A stretch of 44,358 bases of DNA from Gammaproteobacteria bacterium (GCA_025358295.1 JANYJY010000034.1:1-44358); one strand, 5' to 3'. Shown: positions 16,743 through 24,627, numbered from the stretch's first letter. A program made the numbers and translations. Notes: generated from the letters alone by a model not told the origin.

Positions 16743-17821
16743 ACAGTAATTCGACCGCGCCTGAGCGTCCGATGGGCCCCAAAAGTCCGGTGATCATACG
16801 GACTGTGACCGTCGATGAGGCGGGACAGCGAATCGACAATTTCCTTATGCGGCACTTTAAGACCGTTCCCAAGAGCCGGGTATATCGGCTGCTTCGCAAG
16901 GGCGAGGTGCGCGTCAACCGCAAACGCGTGGAGGCGGAGTACCGCATTCAAGAAGGCGACCTGGTGCGCCTGCCGCCGGTTCGAATCGATGCCGGTGAGG
17001 AACCCGGTAGCACGGGTTCCGAGCGTCCATCAAGCAGCTTGCTGGAGTTGATCGAGAAGGCGGTCATCTTTCAAGATAAGCATCTGCTCGTGCTCGACAA
17101 GCCGGCGGGCGTCGCGGTACATGGCGGCAGCGGCATGAGTTTCGGCGTCATAGAGGCATTGCGCGCGTCGCGACCGCGCGAGACCTTGGAATTAGTGCAC
17201 CGTCTCGATCGCGATACCAGCGGCTGTCTGTTGATTTCGCGCGATCGCGCAACTTTGACGGCGTTGCATGCGTTGATACGCAACGGCGGGGTGCACAAAA
17301 CCTATTTGGCGTTGGTTGCCGGCAGCTGGCAGTTGGGAACCAAGCGCATCGACGCGCCGCTCGCGACCGACAATCGTCAGCATGGCGAGCGGCATGTGCG
17401 CGTGGCCGCCGCGGGCAAGGATTCGGTCAGCATATTCAAGCCCGTGCAGTTCTTCGGTCCGTTGGCGACCTTGATGCAAGTCGACATTCCCACCGGACGC
17501 ACGCACCAGATTCGCGTGCATGCTTCTTTTGCGGGGCATCCGCTCTTGGGCGACGACAAGTATGGGGATCGCGAGCGCAATTCCGCGCTCAAGGCCCATG
17601 GCCTGAAGCGCACGTTTTTACACGCACAATCCGTGGCATTCGAGTGGCCCGGGTCCGGGGTCCCGTTTCATGCGAGCGCGCCATTGCCGGCGGAGTTGTC
17701 GGCCGTCATTGATGCGATTACGCCGATGAAGCGCAAGGATTCTTCGGGAAAATCGTCGGCCGGCAAGGCAAAGCGTTCGGCTCCGGCGCACACGGCTTCG
17801 CGGCGCCTGGTCCGGCACTGA
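16739..17821 (+). CDS. rluC: 23S rRNA pseudouridine synthase RluC
   Basis: Converts three uridines in 23S rRNA helix 35-39 region to pseudouridine; cytoplasmic. 360 residues: an S4 RNA-binding domain (about residues 25-85, VPKSRVYRLLRKGEVRVNRKRV) and the RluA-type catalytic domain with HRLDRDTSG (about 154-162; catalytic Asp157), KTYLALVAG, PTGRTHQIRVH and GHPLLGDDKYG. The C-terminal 30 residues are a Lys/Ser/Ala-rich extension. ATG at 16739 overlaps a short leader ORF; ATG at 16772 would also give a family-like start, so the exact N-terminus is uncertain. Position beside rne matches the enterobacterial order. Confidence 0.93.
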   Translation: MNSNSTAPERPMGPKSPVIIRTVTVDEAGQRIDNFLMRHFKTVPKSRVYRLLRKGEVRVNRKRVEAEYRIQEGDLVRLPPVRIDAGEEPGSTGSERPSSSLLELIEKAVIFQDKHLLVLDKPAGVAVHGGSGMSFGVIEALRASRPRETLELVHRLDRDTSGCLLISRDRATLTALHALIRNGGVHKTYLALVAGSWQLGTKRIDAPLATDNRQHGERHVRVAAAGKDSVSIFKPVQFFGPLATLMQVDIPTGRTHQIRVHASFAGHPLLGDDKYGDRERNSALKAHGLKRTFLHAQSVAFEWPGSGVPFHASAPLPAELSAVIDAITPMKRKDSSGKSSAGKAKRSAPAHTASRRLVRH

Positions 17822-17849
17822 AGTTTGAGGGGCGCCGCCGGCCTTGCGC

Positions 17850-18455
17850 TTAAGGCAATTCGAAGCCGACGCTGCGCAGCACTTTGCTGAGCTGAATCAA
17901 TGGCAGGCCGATGAGTGCGCTGGGATCCTCGCTTTGGATCGATTCACAAAGCGCGATTCCCAGGCCCTCGCTCTTGAATCCGCCGGCGCAATCGAGCGGC
18001 GATTCGAGCGCGATGTAACGTGTGATGGTGGCATCGTCGAGGGTGTGAAAGGCTACCCTCGTGGTGTCGATGAATTCGAACGCCGAATGGCTGTCATGCC
18101 GCATTACGGCCACGGCCGTCAAGTACGATACGGTATGGCCGGAACTGCCGCGCAGCTGCTCCAGGCAGGCCGCCTCGGTGCCTGGCTTGCCGAGTGTCAC
18201 CTCGCCCGAGGCATCAACCCGGATGGCAACTTGATCGGAGCCGATCACCCAGGCGCCAGGGTGCTGTAGAGCCACGGCAGTGGCCTTGGCCCTGGCTAGG
18301 CGGACCGCCAGGGCCGGCGGCCGCTCGCCGCTGCGGGGGCTCTCATCGACGCCGGGTGCACTGCAAGAAAAGGGCAGACGCAGTCTGGCCAGGAGCTGGC
18401 GCCTATAAACCGAGGTCGAAGCTAAAATAAGCGAGAGCGGAGACTTCAAAAACAA
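17850..18455 (-). CDS. Maf family nucleotide pyrophosphatase (YceF-like, 7-methyl-GTP)
   Basis: A 201-residue cytoplasmic Maf/HAM1-type NTP pyrophosphatase that removes modified nucleotides. Family motifs are LILASTSVYRRQLL (residues 8-21), the metal/substrate segment GSDQVAI, the LGKPGTEA loop, the TRVAFHTLDDATITRYI segment and SEGLGIALCESIQSEDPSALIGLPL. The VIGSDQVA and ESPLDCAGGFKSEGLG patterns fit the YceF branch, which prefers 7-methyl-GTP, rather than YhdE. Its place between rluC and yceD is the same as in Escherichia coli. The start codon lies 21 bp from the divergent yceD -35 element. Confidence 0.9.
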   Translation of the reverse strand: MFLKSPLSLILASTSVYRRQLLARLRLPFSCSAPGVDESPRSGERPPALAVRLARAKATAVALQHPGAWVIGSDQVAIRVDASGEVTLGKPGTEAACLEQLRGSSGHTVSYLTAVAVMRHDSHSAFEFIDTTRVAFHTLDDATITRYIALESPLDCAGGFKSEGLGIALCESIQSEDPSALIGLPLIQLSKVLRSVGFELP

Positions 18456-18475
18456 TGACTTGCACCCGATTGATT

Positions 18476-18504
18476 TTGACAGCGGTGGGAAGCGGCCCTA
18501 TTAT
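18476..18504 (+). promoter_or_regulatory. Near-consensus sigma70 promoter for yceD-rpmF-plsX-fabH
   Basis: TTGACA (18476-18481), a 17-bp spacer and TATTAT (18499-18504). The sequence after the -10 is GC-rich (ACGCGGCCC), a discriminator type associated with ppGpp control of ribosomal genes. The expected start, about 18510-18512, is only 2-4 bases before the yceD ATG. Confidence 0.8.
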
Positions 18505-18513
18505 ACGCGGCCC

Positions 18514-19032
18514 ATGGCACCAGGCTTGCCTGACAGAGTAGATTGCGCACACCTGGCTGACGATGCAGTGGTGCTCGAGCGCGTCTTCCCGCTGGAGAGC
18601 ATGCCACGCTTAAAGGATTTATTGGCAGACGGGCGGGGCTCGGTGCGTGCGAGATTCGCATTTGCCAAACTGGGCTCCGGCCGCGTGGGCGCCACGGTGG
18701 CAGTAGAGGCGACGCCGCAGATGGTATGCCAGCGCTGCATGCAAGGATTCGCGTTTGTCGCGGCCGGCAGCAGTGAGATTGAATTTTCGAGCGGCCCGGA
18801 CGCAGTGGCTTCCGACGAGCTGCGCGAAGTTTATGAGATGAAAGACGGCCTGGTGAGCTTGCGCGAACTGGCCGAGGAAGAGTTGATGTTGGCCTTGCCG
18901 ATCGTGGCGACGCATGCTCCGCAATTTTGCGATGCTGCGCCGACGGACCTGCAGGTCGGCGAGGTTAAGCACATATCGGGCGACCGAACGCGGCCGTTCA
19001 CCGTTTTGCAGGATTTGTTGAAGAAAACTTGA
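18514..19032 (+). CDS. yceD: YceD family (DUF177) protein, 23S rRNA accumulation protein
   Basis: A 172-residue DUF177/YceD protein encoded immediately ahead of rpmF. The two-cysteine CQRCMQGF motif (about residues 75-82) and the DUF177 core LRELAEEELMLALPIVATH (about 120-138) are clear; a further cysteine follows in PQFCD. YceD is linked to 23S rRNA accumulation; mechanism unknown. ATG at 18514 aligns with the usual N-terminus. An in-frame TTG at 18460 lies upstream of the promoter and is rejected. There is no Shine-Dalgarno, and the promoter ends 9 bp before the ATG, so a leaderless mRNA is likely. Confidence 0.9.
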   Translation: MAPGLPDRVDCAHLADDAVVLERVFPLESMPRLKDLLADGRGSVRARFAFAKLGSGRVGATVAVEATPQMVCQRCMQGFAFVAAGSSEIEFSSGPDAVASDELREVYEMKDGLVSLRELAEEELMLALPIVATHAPQFCDAAPTDLQVGEVKHISGDRTRPFTVLQDLLKKT

Positions 19033-19047
19033 TAGGACATAGCACTC

Positions 19048-19245
19048 ATGGCAGTTCAAAAAAGCAGAAAAACCCCGTCCAAGCGCGGCATGCATCGCTC
19101 CCACTCGGCGCTGCCCTTGCCGGCGGTGTCGATCGATGCAAAGAGCGGCGAGACACATTCGCGTCATCGAATTTCGCGCGAGGGGTTTTATCGCGGCCGC
19201 AAGGTGCTTCAGACCAAGGCGGACGCGGCAGCAGCCGAAGAATAA
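19048..19245 (+). CDS. rpmF: 50S ribosomal protein L32
   Basis: A 65-residue ribosomal protein of the large subunit. The start [19 protein letters not shown] is the L32 hallmark, followed by [21 protein letters not shown]. The zinc-binding cysteines of some L32 proteins are absent (a C-minus form). It is 15 bp after yceD in the conserved yceD-rpmF-plsX-fabH order, so fatty acid synthesis and ribosome production share a transcript. Confidence 0.96.
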   Translation: MAVQKSRKTPSKRGMHRSHSALPLPAVSIDAKSGETHSRHRISREGFYRGRKVLQTKADAAAAEE

Positions 19246-19298
19246 GCCGTACAGTGCCGGTGGTGACCCGCGCGCCGCCCGGGCTTTTCTGAAGCACT

Positions 19299-20309
19299 GT
19301 GTCTGCGCTTCTCCATATTGCCATCGATGCCATGGGCGGCGACTATGGCCCCGCGGTATCCGTGCCGGCTGCGCTGGCCGCTGCCCATGAATTCTCCGAT
19401 GTGCGCTTCACCCTGATCGGGCGGCAAGCCGAATTGGAGCGTGAATTGGGCGGCACGTTTCCATCGAACGTAACCTGTCTGCACGCGTCGGATGTGGTCG
19501 AGATGACCGATCATCCGCGCGACGCCCTGCGGCGCAAAAAAGACTCCTCGATGCGCCGCGCCATAGATCTCGTGAAGTCGAATGATGCGCATGCCTGCGT
19601 CAGTGCGGGCAACACCGGCGCATTGATGGCGACGGCGCACTTCGTGTTGAAAATGTTGCCCGGCGTCGAGCGCCCGGCCATCGTCTCGCTCATTCCTTCG
19701 CGCGGCGGCCACACGTACATGCTGGATCTCGGCGCCAACGCTTCGTGCACTCCCATACAATTGCTGCAATTCGCGGTGATGGGTGCGGTGCTCGCCGCCG
19801 ATTTGGAGGGAGCGCATGAAAGGCCGCGGGTGGGCCTGCTGAATATAGGCACCGAAGACATCAAGGGCAATGAGATCGTGCAGGCGGCGCATAACCTGCT
19901 GGCAGCCGCGGATATCAACTATGTCGGTTTCGTCGAAGGCGACGATATTTTTTCCGACAAGGTAGACGTGGTGGTCACCGATGGGTTCACCGGCAATGTG
20001 GCATTGAAGTCGATGGAAGGCGCGGCGCGCCTGATCGCGGATGCCTTGCGCGAGGAATTCAGCCGCACGATGCTGCGCAAACTTGGCTACCTCGCCGCAC
20101 GGCCGGCGCTGAAGGCTCTGCGCAACCGCATCGATCCTCGCCGCTACAATGGCGCCAGCATGATTGGTCTGAACGGGATAGTCATCAAGAGTCACGGCGG
20201 CACGGATCTATTCGGTTTTCAGCGCGCCATCGAAGTCGCGGTGCTGGAAGCGCGCAATGGCGTGCCGGCGCAAATCGCACAACGGCTGCATGCTTCACGT
20301 AAAGATTGA
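19299..20309 (+). CDS. plsX: Phosphate acyltransferase PlsX
   Basis: Converts acyl-ACP to acyl-phosphate, the donor used by PlsY in phospholipid synthesis; peripheral membrane. 336 residues with IAIDAMGGDYGP (residues 7-18), CVSAGNTGALMA, DLGANASC, VGLLNIGTEDIKGNE and DGFTGNVALKSMEG, all PlsX signatures. The start is GTG at 19299 with GAAG four bases before. The start lies in one arm of a 7-bp inverted repeat (19251-19257 with 19294-19300) that could hide it in the mRNA. Confidence 0.95.
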   Translation: MSALLHIAIDAMGGDYGPAVSVPAALAAAHEFSDVRFTLIGRQAELERELGGTFPSNVTCLHASDVVEMTDHPRDALRRKKDSSMRRAIDLVKSNDAHACVSAGNTGALMATAHFVLKMLPGVERPAIVSLIPSRGGHTYMLDLGANASCTPIQLLQFAVMGAVLAADLEGAHERPRVGLLNIGTEDIKGNEIVQAAHNLLAAADINYVGFVEGDDIFSDKVDVVVTDGFTGNVALKSMEGAARLIADALREEFSRTMLRKLGYLAARPALKALRNRIDPRRYNGASMIGLNGIVIKSHGGTDLFGFQRAIEVAVLEARNGVPAQIAQRLHASRKD

Positions 20310-20319
20310 AGGGAGTCCG

Positions 20320-21285
20320 ATGTACTCACGAATCGCCGGAACCGGCAGTTATTTGCCGAAGAAGATACTGACCAACGCGGAGCTCGAGACGCTGGTCGAT
20401 ACGAGCGATGAGTGGATTCGTACGCGAACCGGGATTGAGCAGCGTCATGTCGCGGCGGAGGGGGAGACCACGACGGACCTTGCCGAGCACGCATCGCGTC
20501 GCGCCATCGAGGCCGCCGGCATCACGGCTGAAGATATCGACCTCATTTGCGTGGGTACGACGACGCCCGATCTGGTGTTTCCGAATGTCGGCACCTTGCT
20601 GCAGGACCGGCTGGGAATTCACGGCTGTCCGGCGTTCAGTCTCGAAGCAGCGTGTACGGGATTTGTGTATGCGCTGAGCGTCGCGGATAAATTCGTTCGC
20701 CTGGGCGAATCGAAATGCGCTCTGGTGGTGGGGGCGGAGACGCTCACGCGGATCGTCGATTGGAAGGATCGAGGGACCTGCGTGTTGTTTGCCGACGGCG
20801 CGGGCGCCGTGATTTTGAAGCCTTCCCCGGAGCCCGGGATCATCAGCACGCGCCTGCACTCGGACGGCAAGTACAAGGATTTGCTGATGTATCCGGACGG
20901 CGTATCCAAGGGTTTCAAATTAGTGCGCGAAGGCAAGGCCGGCGTGCAGATGAAGGGTAACGAGGTCTACAAGGTCGCCGTCAATACCTTGGGACACTTG
21001 GTCACCGAGACGCTCAATGCCAACGGAATAACCAAGGACAAACTGGACTGGCTGATTCCTCATCAGGCCAACATCCGCATCATCGAGGCGATTGCGAAGC
21101 GACTCGATCTGCCGATGGAGCGTGTCATCGTGACCATCAACACCCAGGGCAACACCTCCGCGGCGTCGGTGCCGCTGGCTCTCGATACGGGAATTCGCGA
21201 TGGGCGCATCAAACGCGGCGAGCTCCTATTGCTCGAGGCGTTCGGTGGCGGGTTTACCTGGGGATCGGCTCTCATCCGGTATTGA
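20320..21285 (+). CDS. fabH: 3-oxoacyl-ACP synthase III FabH
   Basis: Condenses acetyl-CoA with malonyl-ACP to start fatty acid synthesis. 321 residues with the thiolase-fold catalytic triad: Cys112 (LEAACTGF), His248 (IPHQANIR) and Asn278 (NTQGNTSAAS). The ATG at 20320 is preceded by AAGGGAG; an in-frame upstream extension into plsX is not family-like. It is the last gene of this operon here: fabD, fabG and acpP, which usually follow, are absent and the next gene is convergent. Confidence 0.96.
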   Translation: MYSRIAGTGSYLPKKILTNAELETLVDTSDEWIRTRTGIEQRHVAAEGETTTDLAEHASRRAIEAAGITAEDIDLICVGTTTPDLVFPNVGTLLQDRLGIHGCPAFSLEAACTGFVYALSVADKFVRLGESKCALVVGAETLTRIVDWKDRGTCVLFADGAGAVILKPSPEPGIISTRLHSDGKYKDLLMYPDGVSKGFKLVREGKAGVQMKGNEVYKVAVNTLGHLVTETLNANGITKDKLDWLIPHQANIRIIEAIAKRLDLPMERVIVTINTQGNTSAASVPLALDTGIRDGRIKRGELLLLEAFGGGFTWGSALIRY

Positions 21286-21305
21286 CGCGCGGCGACGGCC
21301 CGCGC

Positions 21306-21336
21306 AAAAAAAACGCCGCGGTGTTAGCCGCGGCGT
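21306..21336 (-). terminator. Strong intrinsic terminator for the lipoprotein gene
   Basis: A perfect 9-bp GC-rich stem (21313-21321 with 21328-21336, 6-nt loop) followed on the minus strand by eight T residues (A-run 21306-21313 on plus). Orientation fits the lipoprotein gene at 21362-21679. On the plus strand only CTT follows the stem, so it is a poorer terminator for fabH. Confidence 0.9.
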
Positions 21337-21361
21337 CCTTAAGCGAGATTAAATTCTCGAC

Positions 21362-21679
21362 TTACTTCGATACCGACTTCTTGAACATGCGATCGATCTT
21401 CTCGTTGATCGCTTCAATTGCGGTCGAATTCGACTGCGAGGTCGACAAAGCCTGATTCGCCGTGCTCTGGGCACCTGAAGCGGCCGATTGCGCGCTCGCG
21501 GCAGCAGCACTCGCGGCAGCAGCGTCGCTGGACGCCTTCGCCGTGTCGCTCTGCAGCTTCGTTACTTGCGATTTCAGATCGTCGATCTGGGCTTGGATCG
21601 GCTTCAGATCCGTGCAACCTGCGAATGCAACAACGCAGGCCATGGCAAGAGAAGCCTTCAATGTGGTGGTCAATGTCAT
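21362..21679 (-). CDS. Alanine-rich murein-lipoprotein-like outer membrane lipoprotein (Lpp/OprI type)
   Basis: A 105-residue lipoprotein. The signal peptide ends in the lipobox VAFAGC with Cys22 as the lipidated residue; TDL follows, so outer-membrane sorting is expected. The mature part is a coiled coil with alanine-zipper heptads (ASSDAAAASAAAASAQSAAS), as in Pseudomonas OprI and enterobacterial Lpp, and ends in FKKSVSK with a terminal lysine that could be linked to peptidoglycan. ATG at 21679 has AGGGGAA at seven-base spacing; a longer frame upstream covers a large hairpin and is rejected. The strong terminator and hairpin-rich leader fit a highly expressed, stable mRNA. It would be a client of the LolCDE system encoded in this window. 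Confidence 0.88.
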   Translation of the reverse strand: MTLTTTLKASLAMACVVAFAGCTDLKPIQAQIDDLKSQVTKLQSDTAKASSDAAAASAAAASAQSAASGAQSTANQALSTSQSNSTAIEAINEKIDRMFKKSVSK

Positions 21680-21709
21680 AAAATATTCCCCTAGGGTTAA
21701 TTTGTTCGT

Positions 21710-21777
21710 ATCGGAAAGTCCGATGTGCTGCCGCAGGCGGGCCCAGTCACGGTGTCGGGCCCGTCTGCGTTGCAGCA
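21710..21777 (-). promoter_or_regulatory. Two hairpins in the leader of the lipoprotein gene
   Basis: A large stem pairs 21726-21744 with 21757-21777 (about 18-19 pairs with a 2-nt bulge and one wobble, 12-nt loop). A second perfect 6-bp stem lies at 21710-21715 with 21719-21724. Both are upstream of the lipoprotein Shine-Dalgarno. Neither is followed by a T-run on either strand, so these are not intrinsic terminators; a 5' mRNA-stabilising structure is the simplest reading. Confidence 0.6.
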
Positions 21778-21906
21778 CAGTCGTACATAAAGCCAAATTC
21801 GCGCGTCGATTGCAACTGAAATGCGCTATTTGTCGGTACTCTGCGACGCTTTTTCTCCAGTGTCGCTGCAGGTCAAGTCACTCGTCGTTGAGAATTTAGC
21901 CCTGAG

Positions 21907-21919
21907 TGTAAATTTTACA
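21907..21919. repeat. AT-rich 13-bp palindrome
   Basis: TGTAAA-T-TTTACA is a perfect 6-bp inverted repeat with one central base, located between the end of the flavoprotein gene and the lipoprotein leader. It is an operator-like sequence in a GC-rich genome; the regulator is unknown. Confidence 0.4.
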
Positions 21920-21936
21920 GTGATCTCGGGCGTTTT

Positions 21937-23895
21937 TCATACTTTATGCAGTAATTCCATCACGGCCCGATGACCCTGGTTAATGGCCGAGTCCGTATAT
22001 GCCCCCCCGCCGGAGTCGGAATTGGCAATTGCAATACGACCAAATTGCATTCTACCGATCACGTGGGGGCGCTGCGACTCGGGTACGTCAGGGTCGAACA
22101 ACGGATTGTATTCAGGTGCATAGCCGTGCGGCCAGCGATTCACCGTAATGGCGGTGATGTCGCGCGCGGGATCGAATCCGCCCTTCCCCAAGGTGCGCGC
22201 GAGCTGGTCGCGGATATTGCGCTCGAAGGTCTCGAATGAGGTGCTCAACAGCTCGGCGCGTCCAGCGCTATTTTGATCGTGTTCCGACAGCCCCGGCTTG
22301 CAAGGCGTACGCACCATGTGCACCAGAATCGGATCCTCCGCGGATTTGGGGCTCTGATAGGCGCCGATATTGACCTGCGGATTCAAATGAAAATACGTGT
22401 GATAGCTGCCCGGTGCGTAGATCCGGTGAACCTTCAGCGCATCGAAGGCCTTGCGATTGCGCAGTGCAACGCTGGTGTAGACCAGCGGGGTCTTCACCAG
22501 CTTATGCAGGGCGTCCTTTTGCACCGCCGGCAGTTCGGGGCACAGATAGGGAATCATCATGTTGTAGCCGGCGAGCACGGTGCCGCGCGCACGCGCGGTG
22601 AAGGGCCGTCCGCCGCGCAAGTAGGTTACTTCGACCTGGCTTGCCGTGGCGGGATCTCCCACATGGCGTGCGCGGATAACGATGCTGTTCAATCGCAGGC
22701 GAACCGGCGCGGTGTTGCGGTCGAGTTGCGCGTAGTTCACGCGGGCAGTGACCACGTCTTGTGCGCTATTGCCGGGCACGGCGCTCGGTATGAGGTTTCG
22801 CACCAGAAGGCGCGCGATGGTGGCGTTGCCGTCGGGGAAATGCAGGCGGAAGGATCCACCCGTGTCTTCATATCCCGCCGGCGTGAAGCCCATGCGCCGA
22901 ATGGAACCCTTCGCCAGGTTCATGCCTTGAAATCCGGGCAGACTCAGTCCCCAACAATCGAGCGCGGATACGGCGTCCGTGCCGACGCCCCATTCACCCA
23001 TGGTGCGCGCATGATAGAAACTGAGTACCGCCGGTTCCACACGCACCAGGTCGCGCAGAAATGCTTCGTAGCTGATGCGCGACAGACGCTGCTTTTTCTC
23101 GTCGGATGACAGGCCTGGTAAGTAATCGATCTTGCTCTCTTGAATCTGCACGATTTGCGTGCGCGCCGCCGCGGACAGCGGCGCATCCGCCAAGAACTGT
23201 TTGAATGGAAGATCGCCCAAGCCCACGCTGAGCTTATCGGCGCCGAAAGTCTCGCGATCGAAGAACATGCCGCTCTGCAGGCCGGATTGCTCATAGAACT
23301 CGGGGTTTTGAGTAGTCTTGATGAGTTTCGGCACGTCGATGCCGAGGGTGGTCAGCAGGCCCGCGGCGATCGGACCATACGGACGCGGGCTATCTATTTC
23401 CAAGGTGCCGCCGTTCAACAAATTCAGATGACCGTCCAAGTTGAATTCATTGCGTTTCGCATGGCCGCCGAAATCGTCGTGATTGTCGAGGATGAGGATG
23501 CGGCTCTTGCCCTTGGCATTTGCACGATAAAAGTGCGCGGCGGCGAGGCCGCTGATGCCGCCGCCGACGACGATCAAGTCGTATTCCTCGCGGGTATCCG
23601 TGGGGGCCGGCCAGCTTTGGCCATCGCGCAGAGCGTGGGCGTCCTCGAAGGAGCCAGGATGGCTGCCGCGCAGGCCGGTGAGCAGCGGCGGGTAGTAGCC
23701 GAAGGCGTCTTGGGCGGCCGGAGGCAGGCCGGCATCGCCCACTGCGGCGGCGGCGGGCGAGGACGCGGCGAATACGGGGTTGGCGGCGGCGGCGGCGGCT
23801 CCGACGGCGATGCCATTCAAGAAGTCGCGCCGGGTAATGGGTTGATCCATCCCTAGCAAGCGGTCGCGCGATGGATCTTGTTTTTCTTGTGTCAT
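21937..23895 (-). CDS. Tat-exported FAD-dependent oxidoreductase, spermidine dehydrogenase-like
   Basis: A 652-residue flavoprotein. The N-terminus carries a twin-arginine signal, TRRDFLNG (residues 21-28), then an alanine-rich hydrophobic stretch, so the folded enzyme should be exported to the periplasm. The FAD-binding Rossmann motif YDLIVVGGGISGLAAAHFYR lies near residue 105, with the ILDNHDDFGGHAKRNEF segment after it; the C-terminus has FGRIAIANSDSGGGAYTDSAINQGHRAV, the second FAD-contact motif of amine oxidase-like proteins. The LGMDQPITRRDFLNG start and overall length resemble bacterial spermidine dehydrogenase (SpdH), which oxidises spermidine. That substrate is inferred by resemblance only. 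ATG at 23895 has AAGGG five bases upstream; the longer open frame runs into the lexA regulatory region and is rejected. Confidence 0.83.
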   Translation of the reverse strand: MTQEKQDPSRDRLLGMDQPITRRDFLNGIAVGAAAAAANPVFAASSPAAAAVGDAGLPPAAQDAFGYYPPLLTGLRGSHPGSFEDAHALRDGQSWPAPTDTREEYDLIVVGGGISGLAAAHFYRANAKGKSRILILDNHDDFGGHAKRNEFNLDGHLNLLNGGTLEIDSPRPYGPIAAGLLTTLGIDVPKLIKTTQNPEFYEQSGLQSGMFFDRETFGADKLSVGLGDLPFKQFLADAPLSAAARTQIVQIQESKIDYLPGLSSDEKKQRLSRISYEAFLRDLVRVEPAVLSFYHARTMGEWGVGTDAVSALDCWGLSLPGFQGMNLAKGSIRRMGFTPAGYEDTGGSFRLHFPDGNATIARLLVRNLIPSAVPGNSAQDVVTARVNYAQLDRNTAPVRLRLNSIVIRARHVGDPATASQVEVTYLRGGRPFTARARGTVLAGYNMMIPYLCPELPAVQKDALHKLVKTPLVYTSVALRNRKAFDALKVHRIYAPGSYHTYFHLNPQVNIGAYQSPKSAEDPILVHMVRTPCKPGLSEHDQNSAGRAELLSTSFETFERNIRDQLARTLGKGGFDPARDITAITVNRWPHGYAPEYNPLFDPDVPESQRPHVIGRMQFGRIAIANSDSGGGAYTDSAINQGHRAVMELLHKV

Positions 23896-23944
23896 GGCAG
23901 CCCTTACTTGGATGGTTCGGCAAATTACCGTGCCGTGGAAGGAC

Positions 23945-23996
23945 TTGCCAGTACCCAAAGACTGTATATAATAACAGTCACTGTCTACATATACAG
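23945..23996 (+). promoter_or_regulatory. lexA promoter with two LexA boxes
   Basis: TTGCCA (23945-23950), 16-bp spacer, TATAAT (23967-23972). Two perfect CTGT-N8-ACAG boxes lie at 23962-23977 (CTGTATATAATAACAG) and 23981-23996 (CTGTCTACATATACAG), three bases apart. The first covers the -10 and the second the transcription start, so LexA should repress its own operon, as at the two-box lexA promoter of Escherichia coli. Confidence 0.93.
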
Positions 23997-24003
23997 GTGA
24001 TGC

Positions 24004-24627
24004 ATGTCGGACCTTACCCCCCGTCAAACCCAGATCCTCAGGCTTATTCAAGATGCAATCATGGAAAGCGGAATGCCGCCCACCCGCGCGGAAATTGCAC
24101 GCACGCTGGGCTTCAAATCACCGAACGCTGCCGAGGAACACTTGCGCGCCCTGCAGCGCAAGGGCGTGATCGATCTGATCCCCGGTGCTTCGCGCGGCAT
24201 CCAGCTCAAAGACATTCTACGCGAACAGTTGGGATTGCCGCTCATCGGACGCGTCGCGGCCGGCCGGCCGATCTTGGCCGAAGAGCACATCGAGAGGCGC
24301 TATCAGATCGATCCGCAGCTATTCCAACCCCAGCCGCACTACCTGCTGAAAGTGCAGGGCATGAGTATGAAAAATGCCGGCATCCTGGACGGCGATCTGG
24401 TTGCCGTGCATCGCACGCCCGAAGTGCGTAACCGCCAAATCGTGGTCGCGCGCTTGGAAAACGAAGTCACCGTCAAGCGCTATCGGCAAGAAGGCACGAT
24501 CGTCTGGCTGTTGCCCGAAAATGCGGACTTCGAACCCATTCGTGTCGATCTCAAAGAACAGCCCATGATTATCGAAGGGGTGGTTGTCGGTGTGCTTCGT
24601 CGCGGTAAAGACGTGGATGCCGCGTGA
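24004..24627 (+). CDS. lexA: SOS repressor LexA
   Basis: Repressor and self-cleaving protease of the SOS response, 207 residues. The N-terminal winged helix is standard ([16 protein letters not shown]...[21 protein letters not shown]). The cleavage site is Ala86-Gly87 in GRVAAGRP; the catalytic dyad is Ser121 (QGMSMKN) and Lys158 (VTVKRY). ATG at 24004 has AGGTG just upstream. It heads the imuA-imuB-dnaE2 operon, overlapping imuA by 11 bp. Confidence 0.96.
   Translation: MSDLTPRQTQILRLIQDAIMESGMPPTRAEIARTLGFKSPNAAEEHLRALQRKGVIDLIPGASRGIQLKDILREQLGLPLIGRVAAGRPILAEEHIERRYQIDPQLFQPQPHYLLKVQGMSMKNAGILDGDLVAVHRTPEVRNRQIVVARLENEVTVKRYRQEGTIVWLLPENADFEPIRVDLKEQPMIIEGVVVGVLRRGKDVDAA

Noticed and set aside
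21306-21336. Terminator assigned to fabH
   Set aside because: The run of eight T residues follows the stem only on the minus strand, so it serves the lipoprotein gene.
23896-24051. N-terminal extension of the Tat flavoprotein into the lexA promoter
   Set aside because: It would put coding sequence over both LexA boxes and bury the twin-arginine signal; ATG 23895 has a good Shine-Dalgarno.
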